NCBI GenBank assembly: GCA_963736575.1
Contig: CAVTPD010000003.1
Coordinates: 620,001-684,000 of the forward strand
Reading direction: 5' to 3'
Source of the DNA: CAVTPD01 sp963736575
GTDB taxonomy: Bacteria; Bacteroidota; Bacteroidia; Cytophagales; JAAEPT01
DNA: 64,000 bases
Both the position numbers and the translations under genes were made by a program. Below are positions 45,551 through 54,343 of this stretch, one piece after another. The stretch's first letter is position 1. Every line of letters starts with the position of its first letter. The notes under the pieces were generated by a model. It saw only the letters and a list, made by a program, of their open reading frames with translations. It was not told where the DNA came from and ran no database searches.

Positions 45551-46305
45551 TAGTAAGATTTTGCAATAGCTAAGAAATCACTAGCTACTAAAGAAGCACC
45601 ACCAATTAAACCACCGTCTACATCTGCACAAGCAAATAGCTCTGGAGCATTGCCTGGCTTACAGCTACCGCCGTAAAGTAAAGGGATTTCGTTTGCTACT
45701 TCTTTACCGTATTTAGAGGCTAAATGGTCTCTTAATACTTTATGCATTTCTTGTGCTTGTTCAGTAGAAGCGGTAACGCCTGTACCAATAGCCCAGATTG
45801 GCTCGTAAGCAATCACTACTTTTTTGAAATCTTCTTCAGAAAGATCAAATAAAGAATTTGTGATTTGTCCTTTAACAAAGTCAAAGTGAATACCCGCTTC
45901 TCTTTGCTCTAATGTTTCTCCGCAGCAGAATAATGGTGTTAAACCAGCTGCTAAAACCGCTTTAACTTTATCTGCAAGAAAGGCATCGTCTTCAGCAAAA
46001 TATTCTCTTCTTTCGCTGTGGCCTAAGATCACATATTCTGCACCTATGGCTTTTAGCATAGAGGGAGCAACTTCACCAGTGAAAGCACCAGACTCTTTGC
46101 TGTAGCAGTTTTGAGCACCTAAAGCTACTTTATTACTTAAAATTTCTTTAACAGGGTATAGGTTAACGGAAGTTGGGCAAACAACTAAAGTAACATCAGA
46201 AGGTAATTCAGCATTGGCTAAATCAGATAATTCTTTTGCTAATTTTTTACTTGCGTCAACGTCGTTATTTAGTTTCCAGTTTCCAGCAACTATTTTTCTT
46301 GCCAT
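45550..46305 (-). CDS. tpiA: Triose-phosphate isomerase
   Basis: 251 residues. N-terminal AGNWKLN with the substrate Lys, VILGHSERREYF with the catalytic His, VIAYEPIWAIGTG with the catalytic Glu, and LLYGGSCKPGNA phosphate loop. It interconverts DHAP and glyceraldehyde 3-phosphate in glycolysis and gluconeogenesis. It heads the run tpiA-DUF6150-prmA-giant protein-rdgB-trkA, and a -7-like element lies at 46329-46336. Confidence 0.98.
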   Translation of the reverse strand: MARKIVAGNWKLNNDVDASKKLAKELSDLANAELPSDVTLVVCPTSVNLYPVKEILSNKVALGAQNCYSKESGAFTGEVAPSMLKAIGAEYVILGHSERREYFAEDDAFLADKVKAVLAAGLTPLFCCGETLEQREAGIHFDFVKGQITNSLFDLSEEDFKKVVIAYEPIWAIGTGVTASTEQAQEMHKVLRDHLASKYGKEVANEIPLLYGGSCKPGNAPELFACADVDGGLIGGASLVASDFLAIAKSY

Positions 46306-46328
46306 TGTTTTTTGTTTTATTGAAAGGT

Positions 46329-46336
46329 CAAATTTA
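46329..46336 (-). promoter_or_regulatory. Possible promoter -7 element (TAAATTTG) of tpiA
   Basis: TAAATTTG on the minus strand matches TAnnTTTG, 24 nt before the tpiA ATG, in the 48-nt gap after the flavoprotein gene. No -33 TTG at the normal distance. Confidence 0.4.
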
Positions 46337-46353
46337 GAAATTTATAAATGGAA

Positions 46354-47844
46354 TTAGTTGACCTCTTCCGGTTTCTTTGCTTCAGGCACATAACCTATGT
46401 ACTTTATAGCATCATGAAAAACGTGAGGTTTCAAAATAGAATTACCCAACAACATTCTACATCCTTCTTGAATACCTTCAATTAGAGAAGGGTGCGGATG
46501 GGTTAATTCGGCTAATTCTCTAATACTTTTATTGCCAGCGATTAGTAAGGCGCCTGCTTGAATAGCACTAGAAGCTTGTGCTCCTACGGCACGCATGCCA
46601 ATTAAGCGCATTTCTTTATCGTTAGATGCTAAAATCTTAAAGAACCCCGGTGGGTTACGCATAGCTATTGCCCTGGGGATAAACCTAAAGTCTAAACGAA
46701 TTACTTGGTAACTTATTCCTTTAGCTACAGCTTGGGTTTCGTTAAGACCTACACCAGCAACTAATGGGTTTAAAAACATAATAGAAGATATGTTTTCTCT
46801 GGAAAGCGGTTTTGTGGCTTCACCACAGATTTTTTCTACGGCGTGTCTACCTTCTAATTCACCAACGTTCACTAAAGAAATATCGGCTGTTAAATCACCA
46901 ATGGCATAAATATTTGGCACATCGGTTTGTGTATCGTAATCAACAATTGAGCCTCTGGCATTTAATTTAATGCCTAATTCTTCTAAGCCCATACCTTGTA
47001 CATTAGGTATACGCCCAACGGCAACTAAAGCTTTTTCTACCCTGAAAACTTCGGTTTCTCCGTTAGCATAAGATAGTTCATACTCAACTTCACCATCAAC
47101 AATTTCCATTCTTTCTAGCTTGGAATTACGGTGAATTCGAATGCCGCTTTTTTCGAATTGTTCTTCAATCATTCCAGCAACATCATCGTCTTCAAAAGGG
47201 AGTATACGTTCCGCTTTATCAATTAAAGAGACTTTTGTTTTTCCGAAGTTAGAATATATGGTAGCATACTCACAGCCAATTACACCTGCACCTAAAACAA
47301 CCATACTTTTGGGTAATTCTTCAAAATAATGAATGCCGTCAGAGGTTACTATTGTCTTTTCGTCAATAGGTATTTGTGGTAATTTTCTTGGTGTGCTTCC
47401 AGTAGCTAAGATAATATTGTCTGCCCAAACGGTTTCGGAATTATTACCGCTAGAGATTTCAATTTCATTTTTAGATTTCAGTTTGGCAAAACCTTTTTTA
47501 AGGGTGAAAAGAGAACCGTAACCTATTTCTTTTAGTCCGTCTAAATGGGTTTCTAAAAGCTCTTTTCTTTCTTCAACAGCGTTGTTAAGTTCTTTTTTTA
47601 CTTCTTCGAAGTCCAATTCAAAATCAGAACATTTAGAGTATTTGGAAACCCGTTCTTTAGCCATGTTAACGTCTTTAGATAATTCCCAAAGCGTTTTAGA
47701 AGAAAGTGCCCCGTCATATAATCCGGCACCGCCAATTTTATTCTTTTCAATTAAAAGGACTTTTTTATTGAAATCTAGTGCGCGCATAGCTGCTGCATAC
47801 CCAGCTGGGCCGCCGCCTATAACTACTATTTCGTATTTTTCCAT
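46354..47844 (-). CDS. Dihydrolipoamide-dehydrogenase-like flavoprotein lacking the redox cysteine pair
   Basis: 496 residues with the complete flavin disulfide-reductase layout. FAD-binding GGGPAGYAAA lies at the N-terminus, a second Rossmann motif is VVLGAGVIGCEYATIYSNFG (NAD(P)), then YAIGDLT and the C-terminal dimer domain with THPHPSLIEG. The active-site CxxxxC segment, normally GGTCLNVGCIPSK, reads GGAGLYDGALSSKT here, with both Cys absent. It therefore cannot perform disulfide chemistry. A pyridine-nucleotide transhydrogenase or NAD(P)H-dependent oxidoreductase role is more likely. It lies alone between tpiA and a membrane-protein gene. Confidence 0.85.
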   Translation of the reverse strand: MEKYEIVVIGGGPAGYAAAMRALDFNKKVLLIEKNKIGGAGLYDGALSSKTLWELSKDVNMAKERVSKYSKCSDFELDFEEVKKELNNAVEERKELLETHLDGLKEIGYGSLFTLKKGFAKLKSKNEIEISSGNNSETVWADNIILATGSTPRKLPQIPIDEKTIVTSDGIHYFEELPKSMVVLGAGVIGCEYATIYSNFGKTKVSLIDKAERILPFEDDDVAGMIEEQFEKSGIRIHRNSKLERMEIVDGEVEYELSYANGETEVFRVEKALVAVGRIPNVQGMGLEELGIKLNARGSIVDYDTQTDVPNIYAIGDLTADISLVNVGELEGRHAVEKICGEATKPLSRENISSIMFLNPLVAGVGLNETQAVAKGISYQVIRLDFRFIPRAIAMRNPPGFFKILASNDKEMRLIGMRAVGAQASSAIQAGALLIAGNKSIRELAELTHPHPSLIEGIQEGCRMLLGNSILKPHVFHDAIKYIGYVPEAKKPEEVN

Positions 47845-47921
47845 AAGAAGAAAGAATCTTAACGATGTTAAGTTATAAATATGCCTTTGATTAGAAAAGC
47901 TTAATAGGATCCTTTCCTGAA

Positions 47922-49310
47922 TTAGTTGCTAATATGGACGTAGTTTTCACCGTCCTTTTTAAACTCTTTTTTCAGTTTAGGAATTCTGAAGAATAATTTT
48001 TCTGCTCTATTGTTCGGGTCTATAATAACCTCTGGCATATCTTTTTTAATAGAGTTGTTAATTAGACGTACGTTCTCATAATCGTCTAAATCCGAAAAAT
48101 ATTCTTTTGACAACTGCCAGTTAAAGAATACTGTAGCAGATTTTCTTTGGTAATACCAACTGAAGTCATTACTTAAGTTTAATACTCTTTTTCCTTTATA
48201 TTGAGAATGTAATTGGGCAAATGATTTCTCTTGATACCAATCTTGTAAACCTAATTTTGAAGAAGAGAAACTATACGCTAAACAAACCACTAAAAAAATA
48301 TGAAAGGCTAAAGCTCTTTGCCATTTTTTACGGATTTCTAAGAAATAATTAGTCAACAGTAAGCTTAAAGCGGGCAAAAACATAAAGAAATGAGCGCCAT
48401 AACTTCTTATACTGAAGAAATAAATAAGAGGAGAAAATAAAATGATTAAGAAGAAAATATTGAAACTCTTATTTTGAAACTGAACATAACCTCTACCATT
48501 AACAGCTTTAAAAAAGCCAATAACACCAACAATCAAAAAAGGAGTAAAGAAGAGGTAATATTCACCAAATCCCCAATACCTTATGTTCTCAATAATAAAA
48601 GATTTATAAATAAAGTTATAAGCATAAGAAAAAAAGGCGTCATTCCAATAATAATACATGGCTAAAGCCAGAATAGGGAAGATTACACCAAAGCTAAAAC
48701 TCCAGTAACGTTTAATATCTACGTTTGTCCAAAGTAAGAAAAACAGTAAGGTTAAGGGAAAGAGCACAATGCAAGAGAAATTAAACAGACAGGCTACTCC
48801 AATAAATAAACCCGTTTTAAATACCCGTTCTTCATTTGAGCCCGATTTTATAATGCTTAATAAATTATAGAGGTAAGCTATTATAAACGTGGTGGCCATC
48901 ATAGCCGAACTTAAAGAATAGAATTCTATACATATGTTGGCCAGTACCATATAAATAAAGCTGGGCACATAGTTTCGTTCTTTAATTACACCAAGTTTTA
49001 AAACAATGTAATTAAGAATAACCGCTTGGGTAATAATTAATAAGGTTGCAAATGTGCGTAAAGCAGTAAGTGATTCACCAAATAGAAGGTTAAGTACCTT
49101 AAAGACATATGCTGCAAATGGTGCGGTGTTATCATCAATACTTTTGTATAGTAGACTTCCTTCTGCTTGTTTAGCACCCAAGGCTAGGTTAACCACTTCA
49201 AACTGAAAGACATCTTTTAACAATAAAAGTACCGGAATCCGAACCGCTAAGAACAATACTATTGCTATAATTACTCTAAAAGGGTCGTTGATTCTAAAAA
49301 GGCGTAGCAA
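47922..49310 (-). CDS. Multi-spanning membrane protein, GT-C glycosyltransferase-like
   Basis: 462 residues, ten or more membrane helices, then a soluble ~110-residue C-terminal part. The first loop (FEVVNLALGAKQAEGSLLYKSIDDNTAP) resembles the acidic first loop of GT-C-fold lipid-linked sugar transferases, but the DD/DE motif is not textbook. Specific substrate unknown. Divergent from rbfA. A second, different membrane glycosyltransferase-like gene lies at 51499. Confidence 0.65.
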   Translation of the reverse strand: MLRLFRINDPFRVIIAIVLFLAVRIPVLLLLKDVFQFEVVNLALGAKQAEGSLLYKSIDDNTAPFAAYVFKVLNLLFGESLTALRTFATLLIITQAVILNYIVLKLGVIKERNYVPSFIYMVLANICIEFYSLSSAMMATTFIIAYLYNLLSIIKSGSNEERVFKTGLFIGVACLFNFSCIVLFPLTLLFFLLWTNVDIKRYWSFSFGVIFPILALAMYYYWNDAFFSYAYNFIYKSFIIENIRYWGFGEYYLFFTPFLIVGVIGFFKAVNGRGYVQFQNKSFNIFFLIILFSPLIYFFSIRSYGAHFFMFLPALSLLLTNYFLEIRKKWQRALAFHIFLVVCLAYSFSSSKLGLQDWYQEKSFAQLHSQYKGKRVLNLSNDFSWYYQRKSATVFFNWQLSKEYFSDLDDYENVRLINNSIKKDMPEVIIDPNNRAEKLFFRIPKLKKEFKKDGENYVHISN

Positions 49311-49378
49311 ACTGACTTATGTTTATTAATTCCTGTTTTATTATTTGGTAAAAATAAGTTTTAAATTCGACACTAACT

Positions 49379-49750
49379 ATGGAGAGTAAAAGACAATTAA
49401 AATTTGCTAAACTAATCCAAAAGGACCTTGGTGACATCTTTCAAAAGGAATTACCAATGGTTTCTGCCGGATCTTTAATAACCGTTACTATTGTGCGTAT
49501 GAGCCCAGATTTGGGTACTAGTAAGGTTTTTCTAAGCGTTTTTCCTGAAAGTAGACGCGAAGATGTTATGAAAAACGTGGAAGACAACAAGTCTATGATT
49601 AGAAATTTGTTGGGTAAACGTATTAAAAACCAAGTACGGGTTATACCACATTTAATGTATTATTTAGACGATACCCAAGACGAAGTAGATAAAATCAATA
49701 AGATTTTTAAGAATTTGGATATCCCACCAACCGACGATAAAAACTCTTAA
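49379..49750 (+). CDS. rbfA: 30S ribosome-binding factor A
   Basis: 123 residues. KH-type fold with KFAKLIQKDLGDIFQKEL, ITVTIVRMSPDLGTSKVFLSVFP and RVIPHLMYYLDDTQDEVDKI, the last being the typical RbfA end. It assists late 30S maturation by binding near the 5' end of 16S rRNA. The following permease gene starts 2 nt after its stop. Confidence 0.95.
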   Translation: MESKRQLKFAKLIQKDLGDIFQKELPMVSAGSLITVTIVRMSPDLGTSKVFLSVFPESRREDVMKNVEDNKSMIRNLLGKRIKNQVRVIPHLMYYLDDTQDEVDKINKIFKNLDIPPTDDKNS

Positions 49751-49752
49751 GC

Positions 49753-50967
49753 TTGAATATTAGTACAAAAATAGCGTTTCGGTATTTTCTTTCGAATAAG
49801 AAAAGCTTCATTAACGTTATTTCGGTAATTTCTATGTTAACCTTGGCCATAGGAACAGCTGCATTATTTATAGTGCTGTCGGTTTTTAATGGGCTTTCAG
49901 GTTTAATCACTCAGGTTCACAATGCTTTTGATCCAGATCTAAAGGTTGAACCCTCTAAAGGGAAAACCATGGTGCTTACTGAAGAACAGTATGCTAAAAT
50001 AAAAGGGATAGAAGGTGTAAATAATATAAGTGAAGTACTGGAAGACGATGCCTTTCTATATTACAAAGAAGAACAACGCGTAGTAAAAGTTAAAGGTGTA
50101 CCAGATTCGTATTTTGAAGACAACAATCTTTCTGAATTTATTATAAAGGGCGAAGGAACTCTTGGTGAGGCTAGAAAACCCATGGCTGTTTTGGGGCGCG
50201 GGATTCAATACGATTTAAACATAAGTCTAAAAGATGAATTTAACGCCATTCGAATTTGGTACCCAAAACGAAAAGCAAAATCTATAAGAGACCACAATTC
50301 CTTTAACACACTAAACATTTTCCCCGGTGGTGTTTTTGAAATTGAACGGCAATACGATGATGTCTATACCTTTGTTTCCTTAGCTTCTGCCAAAAGGCTT
50401 TTTAATTACGAAAAAGAAATTTCAGCTTTAGAAATTAACCTCAAGGAAGGCGTGAAGGCTAAGCTGGTTCATGAAAAAATTCAAGAGATTTTAGGTACAG
50501 AATTTACAGTTTTAAACAGCGAAGAGCAACACGAAACCCTTTACCGTGCAATTAAGCTAGAGCGTTTAATTGCTATTGTAATATTTGTGTTCATTCTTTC
50601 TATTGCGGTAATCAATATTTTCTTAACCTTAATGATGATTGTCATCAACAAGAAAAGAGATATTGCGGTGCTTAAAGCTACAGGAGCTTCAGACAGACAA
50701 ATCTTTAATATTTTCTTTAAAGAAGGGTTAATTATTGGTGTAATTGGCTCGGCTATTGGTTTGGCTTTTGGAATTACGGTATGCTGGTTGCAAGAAAACT
50801 ACGGTTTTTATGGAATGGATATTCAGTCTTCTATAACAGAATCGTTTCCAGTTAAAATGGAAGTGCCCGATATTTTCATTACGGCCTTAATTACCATGGG
50901 CGTAACGGCTTTAATTTCTCTTCCGCCAGCCATCAAAGCTTCCGAAATTGAATTTAAAGGCAACTAG
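49753..50967 (+). CDS. FtsX-like ABC transporter permease (LolC/LolE-like)
   Basis: 404 residues, start TTG at 49753 two bases after rbfA. TM1 about residues 22-46 (VISMLTLAIGTAALFIVLSVFNG), a large periplasmic domain (~47-265), then three TMs with FILSIAVINIFLTLMMIVINKKRDIAVLKATGASDRQIFNIFFKEG, the FtsX coupling motif. This is the 4-TM layout of lipoprotein-releasing (LolC/E) permeases, so transfer of lipoproteins from the inner membrane is likely. The ATPase partner is not adjacent. Part of an apparent run rbfA-permease-hexapeptide-GT-rlmB. Confidence 0.88.
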   Translation: MNISTKIAFRYFLSNKKSFINVISVISMLTLAIGTAALFIVLSVFNGLSGLITQVHNAFDPDLKVEPSKGKTMVLTEEQYAKIKGIEGVNNISEVLEDDAFLYYKEEQRVVKVKGVPDSYFEDNNLSEFIIKGEGTLGEARKPMAVLGRGIQYDLNISLKDEFNAIRIWYPKRKAKSIRDHNSFNTLNIFPGGVFEIERQYDDVYTFVSLASAKRLFNYEKEISALEINLKEGVKAKLVHEKIQEILGTEFTVLNSEEQHETLYRAIKLERLIAIVIFVFILSIAVINIFLTLMMIVINKKRDIAVLKATGASDRQIFNIFFKEGLIIGVIGSAIGLAFGITVCWLQENYGFYGMDIQSSITESFPVKMEVPDIFITALITMGVTALISLPPAIKASEIEFKGN

Positions 50968-51005
50968 TTCACAAGCTACTTTTATAACTCATTAGTAAAA
51001 TCAAC

Positions 51006-51521
51006 ATGGCATTAATAAAACCGCTTAACGGCAAAGAGCCAAAATTTGGTAAGAATGTATACCTCTCCGAAAACGCTACTATTATTGGTGAGGTAGTTTG
51101 CGGAGAAAACTGCTCCTTCTGGTTTCAGTCTGTAGTGCGTGGAGATGTGAATTCTATTGAATTTGGAGATAACGTAAACGTACAAGACGGCGCTATTGTG
51201 CATTGCACGTATTTAAAAGCCGCCACTAAAGTAGGCAATAACGTATCTATTGGCCATAAAGCCATTGTACACGGTTGTACAATTGATGATAATGTTTTAA
51301 TTGGAATGGGCGCCATTGTAATGGATCACGCTCATGTTCCCTCTAACGTAATTATTGCTGCAGGTGCCGTGGTTACCGAAAATAGAGAACTTGAACCGAA
51401 CTCTATTTATGCAGGTATTCCAGCCAAAAAAATAAAAAGCATAGAGCCAGAACATACCAAAGGAATTATTGAACGTATTGCCCAGAATTACATCAAATAT
51501 GCTGGCTGGTACTCGGAATAA
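51006..51521 (+). CDS. Gamma-carbonic-anhydrase-like hexapeptide-repeat protein
   Basis: 171 residues of left-handed beta-helix hexapeptide repeats ([LIV]-G-x-x-x-x). The putative metal-binding His residues lie in DGAIVHC, SIGHKAIVHGC and MDHAH. The family includes YrdA/PaaY-like proteins; zinc-dependent carbonic anhydrase activity is proven for only some members. The end overlaps the start of the next gene by 23 nt. Confidence 0.9.
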   Translation: MALIKPLNGKEPKFGKNVYLSENATIIGEVVCGENCSFWFQSVVRGDVNSIEFGDNVNVQDGAIVHCTYLKAATKVGNNVSIGHKAIVHGCTIDDNVLIGMGAIVMDHAHVPSNVIIAAGAVVTENRELEPNSIYAGIPAKKIKSIEPEHTKGIIERIAQNYIKYAGWYSE

Positions 51522-52914
51522 GGTCTTTTGCCTCATAATTGGGTTTACAGTAATAAGCTTGTTTACCCTTGATTTATTTCCCTTACCGTGGTTTGACGAA
51601 GTTTATTTGAACAGCGTAGTTGTTAATTTTTTAGAGCATAATAATCTAGTGCCAGAAGTTTCTTCGGTAGCCCGTAATGGTAAAGAAGCACTTTCTTATG
51701 GTCCGGTTTATTTTCTGTTGCAATCGGGTTTAGTATCTGTTTTTGGTAATTCTCCTTTTACCTTCCGAATACTGGGTTTACTATCGGCCATCCTAATTAT
51801 GGTTTTAATTTTTCATTTCGGAAAAGAAAAGAAAAACATAGTTTGGGTTTTGGTACTGTTGGCCATAGATCCTTTTTTTAATCTCTGTTTTAGAGAAGGC
51901 AGACCAGATGTTTTAGCAGCTGCTTTTGCGTTTTTTGGATGGTGGTGTTTTCTGAAAGAAAAAAGTAATAAGGTTCTTTGTGCTTTTTTATTGATGTTGG
52001 CTTTCTTAACGCATCCCCGTTCGGTGGTTTTAATTGCGCCGTTAATTGTGTTTTTTATCCTGAATAAGAATTATAAAACCTTTTTGTTAAGCTTAATAAT
52101 TATTGGCGTAGCTTATTGTGGCTGGTTATTCTATGCTTTCGGTAGTTTAGAAAATTGGTACTTGTATTTTGCAAAAGCCATAGGCGGAAATGAAACCGCC
52201 AGAAGTGGATTTCTTGGCCCAAACACCTATTGGCCCAAAGTTTTAATCCCAATATATGCTGTTACCGTGGTTTCAGTTATTTACAAAACGTTAAAAAACC
52301 CATCCGTTTTAGCTAACAATCTCTTGTTTCTGCTTCCAATTGTTCTATTTCATTTGTTTTTACGTGATTTTGGCACCTATTCTATCTTAATTCTTCCGTT
52401 CGTATACATTTTGTTACTGAAAAACATAGATTCCTTTTCTTTTGTGCTACAAAAGGTTTCTTTGTGGCTTTTAATTGCCTTATTTTCTTTCTTTTTTATC
52501 CTGAAAATAGGACTGTATGCTACCGTTCAGCAAGAGAATAATTTAGAGAATTGTAGAACTTTTGTGAAGGAACATATTCCTGAAGGTTCAAAGGTAATTG
52601 GAGATGCTGTTTTCTATTATGCCTTACCTTCTGAAAAATATTCCTTTCAACTGTACGATAAATATTTGGAAGATAGCGCCCGAGTTCAGCTCTTAAAAGA
52701 TGAATTTCAGTACGAATATTTGCTGATTCCAGAAAGCAAACAAAATTCTGAATTGGTACAACTGTATAAAAACTCTGCCCGATTAGCGCCTGTAAGTGGG
52801 CTACATTATCCAACTTCGGCCTTAACAAAAAGAATTGCGTCCTTACAACTTGTATCAACTAAGGACATAAATGGTTATAATTGCATTCTATTTAAACGTT
52901 TGGTAAATGAATAA
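51499..52914 (+). CDS. GT39/ArnT-like membrane glycosyltransferase
   Basis: 471 residues from ATG 51499, which lies inside the preceding gene; the open frame begins earlier at 51469. About ten membrane helices. The first periplasmic loop has LPWFDEVYLNSVVVNFLEH with the D-E pair typical of GT-C sugar transferases using polyprenyl-phosphate sugars. GREGRPDVLAAAFAFFG is also seen. A soluble C-terminal tail follows. The acceptor is unknown; envelope polysaccharide or protein glycosylation is plausible. Confidence 0.75.
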   Translation: MLAGTRNKVFCLIIGFTVISLFTLDLFPLPWFDEVYLNSVVVNFLEHNNLVPEVSSVARNGKEALSYGPVYFLLQSGLVSVFGNSPFTFRILGLLSAILIMVLIFHFGKEKKNIVWVLVLLAIDPFFNLCFREGRPDVLAAAFAFFGWWCFLKEKSNKVLCAFLLMLAFLTHPRSVVLIAPLIVFFILNKNYKTFLLSLIIIGVAYCGWLFYAFGSLENWYLYFAKAIGGNETARSGFLGPNTYWPKVLIPIYAVTVVSVIYKTLKNPSVLANNLLFLLPIVLFHLFLRDFGTYSILILPFVYILLLKNIDSFSFVLQKVSLWLLIALFSFFFILKIGLYATVQQENNLENCRTFVKEHIPEGSKVIGDAVFYYALPSEKYSFQLYDKYLEDSARVQLLKDEFQYEYLLIPESKQNSELVQLYKNSARLAPVSGLHYPTSALTKRIASLQLVSTKDINGYNCILFKRLVNE

Positions 52915-53650
52915 CGCTCCTAAATCCGATTTTGTCTTTGGTGTTCACGCTGTAGCAGAAGCACTTAACTCGGGTAACGATATTGAAAAAATTTTAATTG
53001 CTAAAGATTCTTCTAAAGAAGCACTTAAAGAGATTTTACATGATGCTACGCAGCGTAAAATTCCTGTACAAAGTGTGCCTGCAGAACGATTCCATAAATA
53101 TACTAGAAAGAATCACCAAGGTGTTTTAGCTTTTGTTTCGGCTATACAATATGCTTCTTTAGATAATATTATTTCCGAATGTTATGCCCAAGGTAAAGAT
53201 CCTTTAGTTTTGGTTTTAGACGAAGTGACAGATGTACGGAATTTTGGTGCTATTGCAAGAACGGCAGAATGCGCTGGTGTTCACGCCATAGTTATTCCAA
53301 GTAAAGGAAGTGCACAAATTACTTCAGATGCAGTTAAAACTTCTTCGGGAGCTTTAAACTTTATTCCTGTTTGTAGAACAGAGAATCTGAAAAGCGTAAT
53401 GAAATACCTGAAAGAATCGGGTTTGAAATTGGTTGCTTGTACCGAAAAAGCAGAGAAAACTATTTATGAAGGTAGTTTTAATGAGCCTTTGGCTATTATA
53501 ATGGGTTCGGAAGAACGTGGGATTCATATACCGCATTTAGCGCTTTGCGATGAGGAATATAAGATTCCTATGTTTGGTCAGATATCTTCTATGAATGTTT
53601 CGGTAGCTACGGGTATTATTGTTTATGAGGCCATTAGACAGAAAGGATAA
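52907..53650 (+). CDS. rlmB: 23S rRNA (guanosine-2251-2'-O)-methyltransferase
   Basis: 247 residues of the SPOUT/TrmH family. The N-terminal substrate-binding domain (DFVFGVHAVAEALNSG ... TRKNHQGVLAF) is followed by the trefoil-knot motifs LDEVTDVRNFGAIARTAECAGVH, IIMGSEERGI and IPMFGQISSMNVSVATGI. It methylates the 2'-O of G2251. It overlaps the upstream glycosyltransferase gene by 8 nt. Confidence 0.94.
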   Translation: MNNAPKSDFVFGVHAVAEALNSGNDIEKILIAKDSSKEALKEILHDATQRKIPVQSVPAERFHKYTRKNHQGVLAFVSAIQYASLDNIISECYAQGKDPLVLVLDEVTDVRNFGAIARTAECAGVHAIVIPSKGSAQITSDAVKTSSGALNFIPVCRTENLKSVMKYLKESGLKLVACTEKAEKTIYEGSFNEPLAIIMGSEERGIHIPHLALCDEEYKIPMFGQISSMNVSVATGIIVYEAIRQKG

Positions 53651-53722
53651 ATCAGGAAATTGGTGAAGTAATCTTAGGTGATTTTTTGCCTGTTTGTCTA
53701 CTCTACTTGAGTAAAATTGAAT

Positions 53723-53750
53723 ATTGCCTCGCCAAAAATGGTGAGGCAAT
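53723..53750. terminator. Bidirectional terminator between convergent rlmB and lipoprotein genes
   Basis: ATTGCCTCGCCA / AAAA / TGGTGAGGCAAT, a 12-bp stem with one G-T pair. It sits between two convergent genes, 8 nt before the end of the lipoprotein gene. No long T tract on either side. Confidence 0.6.
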
Positions 53751-53758
53751 AGAATAAA

Positions 53759-54202
53759 TCATTTTTTTAGGAAAGTGTATGCATAACCATTAGAAGTCAT
53801 TTTTAATGTAGTTGCATCCAACTTATTTATTGTGAAAGTAGGTTTGCCTAAAAAATCCATGTCCATAGTTAACTTATCACCACTCAACGTATAAGGGAAA
53901 ACAAAAGGATCTGGATCATTATCACAAGATAGATAGGCATTATTGTCTCCATCTTTAAAAGTATAAACCTCCGATTTACCACCGCATAAATCTTCTGCTG
54001 TAGCATTTTGCAAAGACCAACTTCCGGTCAATTGTGCTTTAGTATAGCTTCCAGTATTCTCTTCTTCAGTATTTTCCTCTTCTTCGGTTGTTTCTTCTGT
54101 CTTCTCTTTAGTATCAGATTTAGTTTCTTCGTCTTTTTTGCAGGCAGAAAAAACTAATACTAAAGCGATTAGTAAAGTAGATAAAAAGCTTATTGTTTTC
54201 AT
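53759..54202 (-). CDS. Lipocalin-like lipoprotein
   Basis: 147 residues from ATG 54202 (MKTISFLSTLLIALVLVFSAC, lipobox FSAC); codons up to 54229 are excluded. After the Cys, a ~35-residue Lys/Glu/Thr-rich linker precedes a small beta domain starting LTGSWSLQNATAEDLCGG, the opening strand of lipocalin-like domains. Two Cys (DLC, LSC) may form a disulfide. Expected as a membrane-anchored envelope lipoprotein, ligand unknown. Confidence 0.78.
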   Translation of the reverse strand: MKTISFLSTLLIALVLVFSACKKDEETKSDTKEKTEETTEEEENTEEENTGSYTKAQLTGSWSLQNATAEDLCGGKSEVYTFKDGDNNAYLSCDNDPDPFVFPYTLSGDKLTMDMDFLGKPTFTINKLDATTLKMTSNGYAYTFLKK

Positions 54203-54281
54203 AAAATGTAATAGTTTGTTGTTAATCAACTTTAAAGTTACTCAATAATTTAACTTCTAACAATTAAGTTAGCTTATAGAG

Positions 54282-54320
54282 ACAAAAAAGCCCTGCTTAG
54301 TAGTTTTAAGCAGGGCTTTT
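54282..54320 (-). terminator. Terminator after the DUF2723 gene
   Basis: Minus strand: AAAAGCCCTGCTTA / loop / TAAGCAGGGCTTTT, a 14-bp perfect stem with a 7-nt loop, followed by further Ts. It lies 24 nt after the stop. Confidence 0.9.
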
Positions 54321-54343
54321 CAGTTTTTGTTAATGCGTAACTA

